Source of the DNA: Agapanthus africanus
Lineage: Eukaryota; Streptophyta; Magnoliopsida; Asparagales; Amaryllidaceae
NCBI GenBank assembly: GCA_030015575.1
Contig: CM057339.1
Coordinates: 778,736,809 to 778,800,808, forward strand
Length of the DNA stretch: 64,000 nucleotides
Direction: 5' to 3'
The notes beneath the pieces are model-generated. The model saw nothing but the letters and a program-made list of their open reading frames with translations, did no database searches and was not told the origin of the DNA. Position numbers and translations under genes: made by a program. This document shows, piece by piece, positions 1-14,100 of the stretch. The stretch's first letter is position 1. Each line of letters starts with the position of its first letter.

Positions 1-32
1 TATGAAATCATCCCAAAACGTAGTATATTTAC

Positions 33-115
33 CTTGCTATCTTCCCAATTGTACACTGCTTTGGGGAATTCTGATTCAGAGTCAAAAATGGGTATAGCCC
101 TATACAAAATTTGAC
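33..115 (-). other. LDAH: LDAH coding exon 8
   Basis: 83 nt, acceptor gttttacag, donor gtaaatata. Reads VKFCIGLYPFLTLNQNSPKQ then CTIGKIA and ends in phase 2, so the gene continues beyond base 1. Another frame of this exon is also open (ILYRAIPIFDSESEF) but does not fit the family. Confidence 0.92.
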
Positions 116-3100
116 CTGTAAAACAAACACATGGATGGAGCATGGAATGAAACTTCTATATTAGAGAATATTCCAACCAAAACATACAGAGCAATATCTT
201 AGGAATATTGATTACCTGCTGCGGAAGGCGCTTAAATACTTCAAGACATATATACGAACCAATAGAGTGCCCAACCTTCAACAGATACAAAAAAAATTAT
301 CCAAAATGACAGCGATTTTCAGAATTTTAAAGCAAGCTTATTTACGAATTGGTTTGACAATCGACTTTCAAAATTTTAAAACATCACTCAACAAAATTTT
401 GGCTATATAAATCATCTTCCTTCTTCATTTTATCTAAGAACTAGTCAGAAGCATTCTTAAAATAAACAAATATGGTTATACGAAATTAGTATCTGCAGGA
501 GAAGGATTATCTCAATCAGATCACTACCAGTATCACAGGAAGTCCATTATGTTGGAGCTCTTGTCTGATAAAATCCACCTATAAAAATAAAATAAGAGTC
601 CTCATCTTTGCAGGCTTGCAGATAAATCTAAAAAGTAACAAACAAACATACTTACACAAAAGAAATGAATGAAAAGATTAACAAAGTTTTACATATTGAT
701 CATAATTGATTACGAAACCAAGTAGTGAGCATAAGTTGCAAAACTAGTAAATGAATGTAAAAGCATATCTATAATATAAGTTATGAACTGATAAATTAAA
801 ACCATATCATCACCATCAATTTATTATCATTTCATTATCATGAAGCTTTTCCCAACCAAATTAAGGGCTGATGGGGAACAGGTCTCGAAGTGGAGAAATC
901 TCCACAAAAGAGTTTATCTCGGAATTATAACTTGTTGCCAAGCGACAAACTTTTATACAGGAGGAAAAAGGAGAAGGGCCACACCATGAACCTTCATGAG
1001 GTACGTGGTGCTTATACAACCAGGGAGCAAGCCATATTTAAATGAGGAGAGCCCACACAGTTAACATGGCTTTTTGGGTACAAAACAAGCCCCAAAAAAT
1101 TATACAAAATACCAGCCACATTAAACTTTAAAATTTGCACCAAACACCCTTAAATATGAAAAAAAATGGATTAGAATTACACAAAACACCATTGAAAAGA
1201 TTGCATTATACACCCTGCCCCGCCAGTGGCGGTATTTGTATCATAGTTCATTGGAGTTCTTTATGAAATTGAAAGTGCAATGGTGTTCTATGCCCTAAAC
1301 CGAATAGCAAAATGGGTTGGGACTTCCAAAAGTAAAGCTGAACTGCTGAGAAAATACAGGTATATCTTTCAAAGAACTCAAGAAACTATCCTTAATTTGT
1401 AACTGATAAAATACTATAACATTAATCTACTCAGGGCCCTATAATTAAACCTCCTAGAGAGGATCAAGACCCTTGATTTATCATGCTCATGATATGAACC
1501 GCTTCTTTCGGTATGTGGGCATTTGCCTGGATTGTCCTACGTTGTGTATGGTTATTACTCACTCTCATATGGCTATGGCTATGTCTATGTGATGGTGTGT
1601 TGCTCATAGGGTATTGAGCCCACGGTAACTTGTGGCATGCCTTCTATTATAAATACTTGATTAAAACAAAAGCAATTGCACAAGCTATTACTTTGATAAC
1701 TATATTTGATTCATGTTCACAAGGCGCACACAGGTCTTACAGGTCACCTGTAGTGAGCCAATGATCATCGAGTGTAAGCATGCTTAAATCATCTTTAGTT
1801 CTATTCAATGTTTTGGCGCATGACCATTTAGTTATTTGGCGGTATGTCAAACTCTGTGGTCAAACCAGAGGGCTATGAGGAAGAGAGGGATGGAATTACG
1901 ATTCATCAAAGTGACGCAAAGATGATAGGTGCGGTAAACAACCTACTAATCAATATCAAACAGAGAATTGCTAAAGGAGTCAGAATAGAGCAAACACCTA
2001 CTATATATATACTACATACTTCCAATAAACACAGAGAAGAACTGTGCTGCTAAAAAAACATCATTAATCTGCAATGTTGCCTCCCTGCTCATATGTGAAG
2101 AAAGGAATATCTTCAACCCTTAGCCTCTCTGCTTCCAAAAAATATTTTTTAAAAATGGTGAGATCCTCCATCCCCACAACTCCCTGCCACCTACCACCCC
2201 CAGACACCCATCCCCCAAGACACACACACACACACACACACAAAACATAAAGGAAGTGCGGTAGGTAAAGTGACAAATACAAATGGAAAATTGGGACTAT
2301 TTTTGAAGAAACTGAAATACAAACAAGTTATTGCCCGGCGCACTGGCCATGAAGAGGGTATGCAAAGTGATTGTGGTAGAGCATCGAAAATGAATAGGTA
2401 GATGTCTTGCAATAATGCAAAATTGGCGTTTCAAAACAATAAGCTCTTGTTTGTTGAAGAAGTTTAGTCAGCAAAAATATGAGGAGATCCAACAAAAAAC
2501 TAATATTCTCAGATTTCCATTGAAGGTTTAGAATTTAGGGAACTGCCAAGGGAAAGCAATTAAATTGCCATGTAATGTGGAACCTTGGTGAAAGGTGGAA
2601 GCATGTCTTAGTAGGATGCGAGTGCCACTATAGCTTAGTGGTAAGGCCTCTTTGCAGCTGAGCAAGAGATTTGGGGTTCAAATCCCTCTTGCATCAGGTT
2701 ATGACCTATATCCCTCCCCCCCCCACACCCGCGCCCCAACCAACAAATAAAAATTAGTATGATCATATATATATAACTCACCATTAGATCCGCCCATTCA
2801 AAATTTCGCAATGCAAGGAGATAATGCTGATTGCTGAACATAATGGTGGGAGCATTTTCCACATTGTTTAAATAACTAGCAAATTACTTAATCCCAGAGT
2901 GTCTGAATATTGCAATACGCAAAGTGATACCTTATGTTTAATTTGCTCTTGTAGTGAGAACATCCTTCCACACTCCCAATTCTGAAAGAAAAAGATGATA
3001 AACACCTTCAGATCTCCCGAAATAAACTATACCTATGGTGTCCATCTAATAGCATGAAGAGTTACTAAAATATGAAAATATATAATGAGAATTTGGAGCT

Positions 3101-5069
3101 TATATGTTTAAAAATAAGTAGAACCCAAAATGCACCTACTGCTAAAAATAGAGGAAAATATTTCCTATTAATTAGAGCATCATTTACTAATATTTTTCCT
3201 ATATCTCAGTCAATGTTGTAAAACAAATGTTTGTTCTCTATTCAAGCGGCTAGCACATAAAGCATAAATGGATTTTACGTTGCAAGATCATATTTTATGG
3301 GATTATGTGCGCACGCACACACGCACACATATAGACTGTAATCATATTGGTGGAGTTTGGAAACAAATCCTACCTATATTTTAACCATTAGATTTGCTTT
3401 GGAATATGCACTATCAATAATGTAATTGATTAAAAAAAGAAAGCTTCTCTTCATAATTATATGTGCACATTCCAAAGCTAATCCAAGAGTTTTAAGTTAG
3501 TCCTACCAATATGATTTGTTTCCAAATCCTACCAATTGGATAACACCTCTCTCTCTCTCACACACACACGCACGCGCACACATAGGGGAGTGATCCATTG
3601 CAAACCGGTCCGCGTTTTTTAAAAACGGGAACTCTCGCTCTACGACAAATTTGAATGATCCGATCCGTTCAAGTTGATCACCCTACCCTCAAATATACGT
3701 GTGAAAAATCAAAGGATTTGAAGACCTCTAACATATGCATCATATGAAATTTATGTTGCATTATTGAAAGACATTCATGTTTGCACCCATCGATGCATTG
3801 GTTAGAGGTCTTCTAATCCTTTGATTTTTCATACACGTATATTTAATGGTTAGGTGATCAACATGAACGGATCGAATCGTCCGAGAGTTCCCGTTTATAA
3901 AAAAACACGGACCGGTTTACAATAGATCACTCGTATATATATATATGAGGTTAATGGAGGAAAGGTGCCATACGATAGGATTTCCTTCTATGGTGTCGGA
4001 AAAATGCACCCTCCGTGATTTTTTTCGACGATCGGCATACATCACCTCCAACTTTATCATCTAAGATGTGGATACACCAAATTTCATGTGATTATACCAT
4101 TTTTGCACCGTTGATTTAGCGGGTTCAAAATTAACGGTTTACCGACAATAGAACTTTTTACATTGCTAATTCAACGGTGAAAAAATGGTGGAATCACATG
4201 AAATTTGGTGTACCCACATCTAGATAATAACGATGATGATGATAAATGCCGATCGTCGGAAAAATGGCAGGGGTTGTATTATTTCGACGCCATAGGAGGA
4301 AATTTCCTCCTAAGGCCTTTTTTCTCCATTATTCTCTCTCTCCATATATATATATATATATATATATATACAACTGAGCCTTTTATCCCAAGCATATAGG
4401 GTAGGCTACATGAACCAAAAAGAGAATCACATCGGGTCCAGCACATGAATCCTCCGCCTCCACTCACTCCTATTGAACAATATACTTTCATTGAAGCCTT
4501 TGACAACCATATCTTTTCGTATTACATCCATCCATGTTTTCTTCGGTCTCCCTTTCGTCCTTTTGACAATGTCTATATCGAGAGTATCCATTCGTCAAAC
4601 CGGTGCTTTCATAGGTCTGCGTTGTATATGACCAAACTATCTTAGTCGGTTTTCGCGCATCTTCTCTTCCACAGATACTACACCAATTTTTGCACGAATA
4701 TCCTCATTTCGCACCTTATCTTTTCTAGTATTACCACACATCCAACGAAACATGCGCATCTCCGCTACATATATCTTCTGTGTATGATGTTTCTTAGGAG
4801 CTCGGCATTTTGTACCATACAATAAATCAGGCCGAATAGCGCTCCGATAAAACTTCGCTTTTAATTTTAACGGAAAGTTACGATCGCACAAAATCCATGT
4901 TGCATTCCTCCATTTCAACCAACCAGCTTGGATCCTTTGATTATCGTTGTCGACCTCGCCATCCTTTTGGATGATAGGACATAAATATCTAAACTGATCG
5001 CTCGGTGATATCTCTTGCCCTTCCAGTGTTATACCAATACGGTCTCGACTTCTCTGTTTGCTAAATTTG

Positions 5070-5116
<47 letters not shown>

Positions 5117-8100
5117 CTTAGACCTGCTCAATCTGAACCACTGAGACTCCAACGTTTGCCTCCATAACTCCAGTTTGGCATTAACTCATGCTTTCGTCTC
5201 ATTTGCTAGAACAATATCATCAGCGAATAGCATACACTAAGATACCTCATCTTAGATAGTTCTAGTAAGCTTATCCATCATGATAGTAAACAGGAATGGA
5301 CTTAATGCAGATCCTTGATGTAAACCAATTGTAATCGGAAAATCACTCGTTAGGCCGCCGCAAGTTCTGACATTTGCCACTACTCCATCATACATGTCCT
5401 TGATTACGTCAATGTCCTTGACGGGGACCCCTTTCTTCATTATTGTCCCTCATAATATCTCTTTAGGTACCTTATCGTACGCTTTCTCTAAATCAATAAA
5501 TATTATATGCAAATCTCTTCTCCTTTCTCAAAAACGCTCGATAAGTTGACGAAGCAGATGAATAGCCTCTGTCGTCGATCGTCCGGGCATGAACCCAAAC
5601 TGATTCTCTGTTATCTTAACATCCTTCCTTAGCCTTTGTTGAATCACTTTCTCCCAAACCTTCATGGTGTGACACATAAGTTTTATTTCACGGTATTTTG
5701 AGCAACTTTGAATGTCACCCTTGTTCTTATAGATGTGTACAAGGATGCTTTTTCTCTATTCATTTGGCATCTTTTTGGTCTGTCAAATCTTATTAAACAA
5801 ATCTGTCATCCATTTAACGCCTATTTCTTCTAAGTATCTCCAAACCTCGATAGGAATCCCGTCTGGACCAACCGCTTTTCTTGATCTCATTCTCTTCAAA
5901 AACTCTTTAATCTCATATATTCTTATTTTACGCATGAAATCACGGTTGATATCTTGAGATTGAATGATAAGTCCATCCAAATTCTTAGTAAATCTCTCAT
6001 TGAACAATTTATCAAAATAATCTCTCCACCTTTGCTTGATATTCTCATTGTAGGGTGTTTTTCGTCACCCTATTGAGATGGGAATGCGCGCGCTTCTCAG
6101 GCATATACAGATCCCTTGCCTAGGATAGACCGGGGTTTGTTGATTGTAGGGATCCGAATCTCCGGCAGCCGCTGACTAAACTGCCGCTAATTACCACTCG
6201 CTTTTGGAACGAGAGAACCTCTGATTGATAGGCAAAACTGGTCATGCGAACTCAATGTGCAGTGTGTGTTGTTTTGAAAGGGTTCTTGGACGTATTAGGG
6301 CCTCGTAGAGTTTACGGAGGTCCCGCTACCCGGATAGCAGGCTGGGGGTAAAGGGGAAAGCGCCCTGTTAGAAATTTTTTCTAACTGGGGACGTGTTTTG
6401 AATGTGGAGAGTAAGGGTGAGGAGCGTCCTAAGGACATGTGAGTGGCGCGAGGGCACTGGGCGCCCGCGGGTTACGTGAGTGGCGCGTGAGCGCCCGCGG
6501 GTCATGTGCCCTGCGCGGGCGCTGGGCGCCCGCGGGTCACGTGTCCTGCACGCGACCGCTGGAAACACCAGCAGAGAAAAGGACTTAGCCCCTACGCTGG
6601 GAGTTGAACTCCTAAACAGGAATTAGGTATAAATTTGATGTTAAACTCCCAAAAAAATTGGATTTGGAGTTAAACTCCTAAAAGGCTCGGATTTAGAGTT
6701 AAATTCCTAAAAAGGTCTAGATGTGGAGTTAAACTCTTTTAAGAATTTGGATTTTGGAGTTGAACTCCTCGAAGATCTTCGGAGATGATCAAAGAGGACT
6801 TATTTCTTCTCCCTGAAGCCTCGGATCCTCCCGAAGTGGGATTTTCGGATGTGGGTCTTCTTCCTCCTCCTCTCCTTTGCTGGATCTTGAAGAAAAAGGG
6901 ATGTGAAATCAAAAATCTCTCCCTTTTTAAGGATTTGATGGGAGATCTGAACTCCCCTTCGAAGGTTTTATGGTGAAAAACTATTTCTTTTTATAAAAAG
7001 AAGAGTTAAACTCTTGATTTAATTGGAAAAGAAAAGGAAATGGAGAATTTGAGAGAAAGGAGATGGAGGCACAAACCCTAGAATTTTTTGAGAGAACGAA
7101 AAGTTGTTGATTTTTTATCATGTTTGACTTTATAGGCTACCCTTAAGCTTTGCCAAATGGCACTTGTGCTACCTCATGCCTTATGTGCTTATCTCTTTTT
7201 GCACATAAGCCATGGGGTTTACAAAATTTTGGCTTTTTGCCCATTTTACACACTTATTTCTAAAAAAAGAATTACATTAAACTAATTTATGGCTTCATTC
7301 TTTTTGTCACGGGGCCGGTCCCTTCCATGCTCGGTCTTGACCTGGGCTTGGGCCCACTTGGGTTGGGGTTGACTTTGATTTTGACTTGGTCAACCGGGAT
7401 GTGATTTTTTACCCCAGCAAAGTACCCCCATCAATAAATGCACACCGCGTGTGTGGGTTGTGTGCATAAAATTGATGGATCTTGCCCTATATGGAGTTTG
7501 ATTTGGTTGGATTCCCTTTTGATAACGGTCGGTGCTGCTATTTTTGCGACTTGGACGGTCGGTGCTGCCATTTTTTACGACTTGGACGGTCGATGACTTG
7601 CTCCGCTTCTTGCGGTGTCGGGTTTTGATTTAACTTGCTCCGCTTTCTGCGGTGTCGGGGTTGAAGTTGACTTGCTCCGCTTTCTGCAGTGTCGGGATTT
7701 GGTTTGACTTGTACCGTTTTCTGCGGTGTCGGGATTTGATTTGATTTGTTTTGGAAATTTCCTACATGTCCTGCGAGACTTTCGAGCTTAGAAGTGCTGC
7801 CAGGATTTTTGAATTAGAGAGGAACATAAAATTTAGATTTTGTTTAGCATCAGCATTGCTGTACTGGAATAATACCATGAGCAACTCATCATTTGCTCTG
7901 GGAGGACTTGAGATTTAGTTTTGGGTCGGCATCAGCACCGCTAACACTGAAGCGTAATGCCAGGAGCGACTCATCATTTGCCGTTGAAAAAACTTGGGGT
8001 TTGGGTTTGGGTCGGCATCAGCACCGCTAACTCTGAAGCGTAATGCCAGAAGCAACTCATCATTTGTCGTTGAGAAAACTTGGGATTTGGGTTTTAGATC

Positions 8101-11100
8101 GGCATCAGCACCGCTAACACTGAAGCGTAATACCAGGAGCGACTCATCATTTGCCGTTGCCCGTTGTGAAACGATGGCTTAAGGGACAGGTTTAGATTCC
8201 GATCACCTAAGGCTTTTCAATTTTATAAGCCGTAAGGGTATCATAAAAGCATTTTCTCCCCACAAGTCGAAAGGATCTTGCAGGTGTATTTTCTCCCTAG
8301 GAATCGTGGGGATTCCTAAGTGTGTTGCTCTTTTGTGAGCAGTAAGGATCTCACGCGGAGATTTTCTCCTCACAAAGTCGAGAGAACTTTGCGAGTGTAT
8401 TTCATCTCTTTTCATGAGTTTGCGCCCTTTCGGGTTTTCACATACTCGCCCGCAGTCCTGCAGTATTTTACTCACGGAGCCCTTCCGGGTTCTCATCCGT
8501 GCCCGTTTTGCTTATGGACATACCATTTTTTTCTGTTGGCTATAGTGCGCTCAAGTTAATTATTGGATCGCAGGCACGTGATTGTAATGATTGAGGGAGG
8601 ACCTGTACCGGTAGAACAGTCTTACTCGAGATGATAGTATGCTATCTGGTATGTCTCTATCATCGTGTACATGCTTTAGGTGACATTACAGATCACTATT
8701 ACATGTTGATAGAGTCCATAGGATTCTTGCTTGACTACCAGCAGTATGATGGCGATCATATACGTGAGAGTTGGGTGGTCTATAAACACATCCTTAAAGT
8801 GTCCTTAATCGTGGGAGTTTCGAGACTGGGCTTCGATACTCCGATAGTAGACTAATGTATACGGATCGAGACCCTGACGAGGGACGGTGGCTGGTCTCAC
8901 AAGCCATTGGTGTCAGTTGGTTCACCTAAGATAGTATACAGGTGCTCATTGGGTTATGAGTACACCGGACGGACTTGCAGGGGCACTGTTGATTGGTATT
9001 ATACCTATCGTCAGGAGCAGTTCCCAGATGATATGAGTACAGCTTAGTCCGTTGACTTGACACTGCTACATTGCCTCGAGTGTGTTCCCACTGTTCTTTG
9101 ATTACTACCATACCACGGCTCAAAGGAGTCGTGCAAACAGGTAGTAGTTGGGTGCAGTCCCGAAGCACTTGGAGGCAGTAGCGGTTAGATAGGATTCGTC
9201 TCTTCCGGTATTGAGGGTTGATATCGCGCTGTGTCTGGAGAGCAATTACACAAAGTCCTTGACCAAGGCAAGTGAGATTTACTGGTAGGTATTCCAGTAG
9301 TTTTTCAAGGTGTTCTGGACTACACTCCGACAGGACTTATACCGCTATTGGGGGTCTGACGTTTACCATCCCCCTAGGCTCGATATGCGATACTCATAGA
9401 CGAACAGACCGGACTGTACGGAGATTATCACAGATAGGCTCGGTAGGGTTTCGGGATGAGTTCGGTCGTCAGCTTCCCTTTCACTCAATACATGGGTAGC
9501 CGTTGCGTACAGCTAGTACCACTGATGTGCTTGTGGTTAAACTCACTGCCAGCGTATTGACAAGTCTTTAGAGTCCCCCACAGATAGTTTTCCAAGTTTC
9601 GAGCGAAACGTTGTAGAGACTGTATGGTTTTATAGCAGGATTCGATCATATACGTGCACTCGTGCACGGATCATAATCGGACGGATCATACTAGTGGGCT
9701 TTGGTTTAAGCCAGATCCTAGTATTAGATTTGTTAGATTACTTTAGTCTCATTGCATTCGTATTCAGTCGGAATGCGAATGCAGGTATGTATATACAGGT
9801 GAGGGGTATTCTTGTGATCCGTCACGAGTTTACTTTAGATGTTGTCATTCTCTTTTTGGATTAAACATTTTGGTTTAAATGTTTTGTGGTGGAAATTGTG
9901 AGTGGAAATCATCATGAAGAGCAATTAATATGGCATGTGTATGGGTGATGACTCATGGTCTTATTTTTTGTGCTATGTCAACATTTGTGATTGATTATTG
10001 TGTTGAAATGATGTGTGGAGAGAGAATGGACAGCCACAAGTAGTGGGGTTGGTCTTGATATTTAGTTCAAGTGCTCTCATTTTTTACTCCAACACAATAA
10101 TAAGTCTAGCTCTTCTTCTTCCTTCTCTAGCTCACAAGTTTCATCCATGGCTTCATCTTCAACCTCCATCCATACAATCTCATGAGTTGAGAATCAATGG
10201 ATGCTTGAGACAAAGTTATCACACACATTATCTACTTCACCTTGGACATGCCGGCTAGCAAACTTCATGTCCGAGTTGCTTCGGTTTGAAGCGGGAGCCC
10301 GTAAAAAGACTTCTTGATGTGGTGCCCTTTTCGACGAGGAGACCGGAGATACCGTGAGGAGCTAGGGACGGTGGCTAAAGACCGAAGGACACGGATCGAT
10401 CGGTATAGCCATTCTAATTTCTTGTAGATTGCTAGTTTAGCATTAATAGTACGATCCGGGTGAAAGTATGCATCAGCGCCAGTTTCATAAAAGTTTTTGT
10501 TTCCGCGATTGGCCTCGGATTGACGGCCGGGACGCTACCGTAGACTTACATAGTATCAGAGCCACGCCATTAACCCATACTAGCTTGTTCTATCATGTTT
10601 AAAATATCGATCAAACGAAATTTCCAAAACCGCAATCCATTTTCTAAGTTTCTGCCGTTTTTAAAAAGTTGTCGAAAAATTATTTTCAGTATGTCAGAAA
10701 ATCATGCAGGCTTTTCTAAGATTCCACAAGAAATTTGATAGCACGATCCAACAGTATCACCGCGGAACCGCGGCCAAACCATTGTGTTTGCCGCGGTTGC
10801 GCGGCGGAACAGTAGATTCAGTGCACCATTTTTCTCGTGGGTGTTTTTCATTTGGAATTATAGTTTCTGGAATATTTAGTTTAGGCCCAGATTTGTTTGA
10901 GTGCTGGGTTATGCACTTGGGGCCCACTTCGGGAAATTTTGTCGATCGAAATTTTAAATATGTTAGTTCACAGTACTTACATTACTATCTGCGACCGTGA
11001 ATGTCACTCGAGCGGTAAATCTTGTCTAATTGCTATAGCTCTTTTAGACGGGTTTGCGAACGTTACATTCACGTTGATGTTCTGTGTTGTGCTGTTGCGG

Positions 11101-14100
11101 ATTTGTCATGGTGGATAGCTTGTGTGCAATGTTAGTACAGTTAAGTTTTATTTGTACATTTAATATCGCGGGACGAGCGTCCGACATGTGGACTGCCGTC
11201 ACTGCCTGTTTGTATATTATTTATTTGGGGCACGACCGGGTTGAGGATTACCCCGCGGTGGAATGCACGGATAGCCGGATTCTAGAGGGCAACGGGCCCG
11301 CATCTCATGGCTTTGAGACGGGGGGATTCACTCTAGAATTGGTGGGCTATTCGCCGCACTAGTAGGGGTACAGGTTGACCCAAGGAGGGGTGCTCAAGTT
11401 ACCGGATTCCGTGAAGTGCTGGGTGGTCCATTCACTTTGCTGAAGGAGGCTGCCTCGCTTCTGGTTTTGGCGGGTAACTTGCCGCGCTCGTAGGGATCTA
11501 GGTTTTCATTGCACAGGCTATCCACACGACCAGGGGAATGTCGGGTTTCACTTACGGCTCAAAGGAAACCCGGGGCTCCCAGATTATCTGTTTTGTTCTG
11601 TAATGCTTATTACTTTTCTGTGATGTTTCATTGATCACGCCTGGAGCGATTATTATATATTGATATATATACTAGTAGATGTTGTATATGTTTTACACCT
11701 GCGCTAGTCCAATCCCCGCTCTGTCGTTAGTTAAGTAACCTAACGGGTGATGACGGGACCCAGTAGCGAATGCGGATGGCATATACGCACATCATATTTT
11801 CGTTCTTTTGTGGTATGATTAATTTATGGGACTGCGTTGATTCAGATCATTGCAAGAAAAACAGACCTATTCGATGTTGTTGGAACAATTTTTAAAAAAT
11901 TTGTTATTACAAGGACGTTCTTTTTTGTTTTGTACAGAGGTATTCGGTTATGAATATTCAGCACCTCATTCGACGAGGCAAGGGCCGAGATCTCTTCATC
12001 GGGAGTGACCCCTTGGACAAAAATTTGCGTCAGGATAATAACTTCACTATAGTCGATTACTTTTTGCTTTGCGTCGTGGTATTCAGTTTGGAATATCCTG
12101 CACCTCATTCCACGAGGAAAGAGCCGAGATCCCTTCACCGGGAGTGACCTCTTTAGCAAAGGTTTTCGCCACTATATATTTATAAAAAGCTATCTGGTTC
12201 CTTCAACGATATCAAGTTCATTACGTTAAAGGGTTTTCGCCAAAAACCATTCGTAGCCCTCCGTCATTTCAGACGGGTAACACTTAGTATTCAAGCTATG
12301 TATGTTGGCCTTCGTCAAGGTATAGTGTATGGTAGCTATTTGTTGCTTTTCTATTGCATAGATAGATGCGTTGGTTTGGGACAGTCGTACTACCATTTTG
12401 GCCTTTGTCAAGGGTACATACGGATGGGTTCAAATTAACCTGGATAATGACGGGTAGAACTTGACATGTAACTTATGATATGTTGGCCTTCGTCAAGGTC
12501 ATAAGAGCATGGGGTAAAAATCACATTAGGAGTTTCAAACATACAGCAAACTTGCCAGGCTTGCGCATACCTTCCGGAGTGTAATAACGTGAGTGGATTC
12601 CGTCACGTTATCATGCGATGATAGTTAGATCCCGATCCCACTGATGAGTTGGTTTACTCCTCGGGTGATCCCGATTAATTTTTCTTTCAGGTTTGGAGGA
12701 GAATTTGAGGATACAGTTGGAGACATCCTGATTCGATAAAGTGATTAACCATTCTGATCTAGATTAGAGTGCACGCAGAGTGTTTCTTTTCTCTCTCTTT
12801 GGCAGTGACCATGTCCCGATCCTGAACTATAACTCGGTGACCAAGTTAACCGAACTTTCTTAAAATACTGGTTTTTGAATTGTCTGAGTTGCATACATCA
12901 TTGTCACTCCTACTTTTACCCTTTGCATTTCTCCAGAACACCCCGTATCACTACGAACATCCACTTCCATTGGATAAATCCATCGTATAGTTACATACGA
13001 ACTCGAAGGAACTTGGTCCAGATTCGAGGATGGATTCCGGTTCTGGAGAAAATGAATAGGACTATTCAGTTGTCTTTTCCTTTTACCTTCTCTCAAGTTA
13101 TGAGGGCTCCTAGGATTAGCAGAGGATACACCTATTACGCTTATTGGATAATCTTCTTCCAAACCATAGGCAGGTGCCGAAAGGTAGGGAATGAAGAAAA
13201 CCAATTAGCCTAAGTGTGGTGTACAGAAGGTAATGAGTAAAGACAAATAAAATGATCAGAAAGAGGGCAAAGTAAATTGCGACTGCTATCACTCACGACC
13301 GAATCACGTATTTCATCGCCACTCCTACTTCATCTTTATATTTCTCCAGAACACCATGTATCACTACGGACATCCACTTCCATTGGATAAATCCATCGTA
13401 TGGTTATATACGAACTCGAAGGAACTTGTTCAAATTCGAGGATGGATTCTGATTCAGGAGAAATAGGAATAAGATTTATTCAGTTGTCTTTTATCATCAC
13501 ATTCTCTCAGGTTGCGAGTACTACTAAGATTAAGAGAGTGCTCCTAAGATTAGGAGAGTACACCTATTATGCTTATTGGATAGTTTTCTTCCAAACCATA
13601 GGCTGGTACCGAACGGTTTGGAAGGAAGAAAACCATTAAGCCTAACGATGGTGTACAGAAGGTAACGACTAAGGACAAATAAAGGGATTTGGAGAGCTGG
13701 CAACGAAATATACGGTTACAGTCATGAATTTGGATAATGGAAGAGGAATTACTATGAATACCAGGATACCCCTTCGAAACAGTTTCATGTTTCAGTTTCA
13801 CTATGCATTGTTAAATGAAAACCGATTTCCCAATTAGATTCTTACTTCAGGATATGTATTTACCAGGTTTTGATTTTCACATCTGTATGGTTTTACAGAT
13901 GATGGGGGAGTAAGTTATTGGGAATTAGGTGATCATCCTCATTATATCGGGATTCATTATAATTGGTGATATTTGAGGAAATCGCCTGAGTTTTTGCCGA
14001 ACGGCAAATATTTGGTTTTGAATATCCGTTGTTATGCACCAATTTCAAACTGATATATCTGTACGTTTATTTTATAAAGTGGGATATAACTTTTTGAAAT

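Noticed and set aside
1844-2053. Plus-strand 69-codon frame
   Set aside because: Inside an intron of a minus-strand gene, no domain, no neighbouring exon.
2064-2175. Minus-strand open stretch KKYFLEAERLRVEDIPFFTY in LDAH intron 5
   Set aside because: No good splice sites fit it into the gene and it resembles no LDAH segment.
2622-2700. tRNA gene
   Set aside because: A and B boxes are present but the arms do not make a full cloverleaf and the 3' side runs into a SINE-like tail.
2755-2862. Minus-strand exon-like stretch with a strong donor (gtgagt), reading ENAPTIMFSNQHYLLALRNF
   Set aside because: It lies between LDAH exons 5 and 6, which join directly in the family; it has no match in LDAH and would break the conserved block. 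Probably a chance open stretch or cryptic exon.
10704-11362. Three overlapping plus-strand frames of 73-98 codons in A2
   Set aside because: The matching part of A has different frames and stops; no domain; probably untranslated leader.
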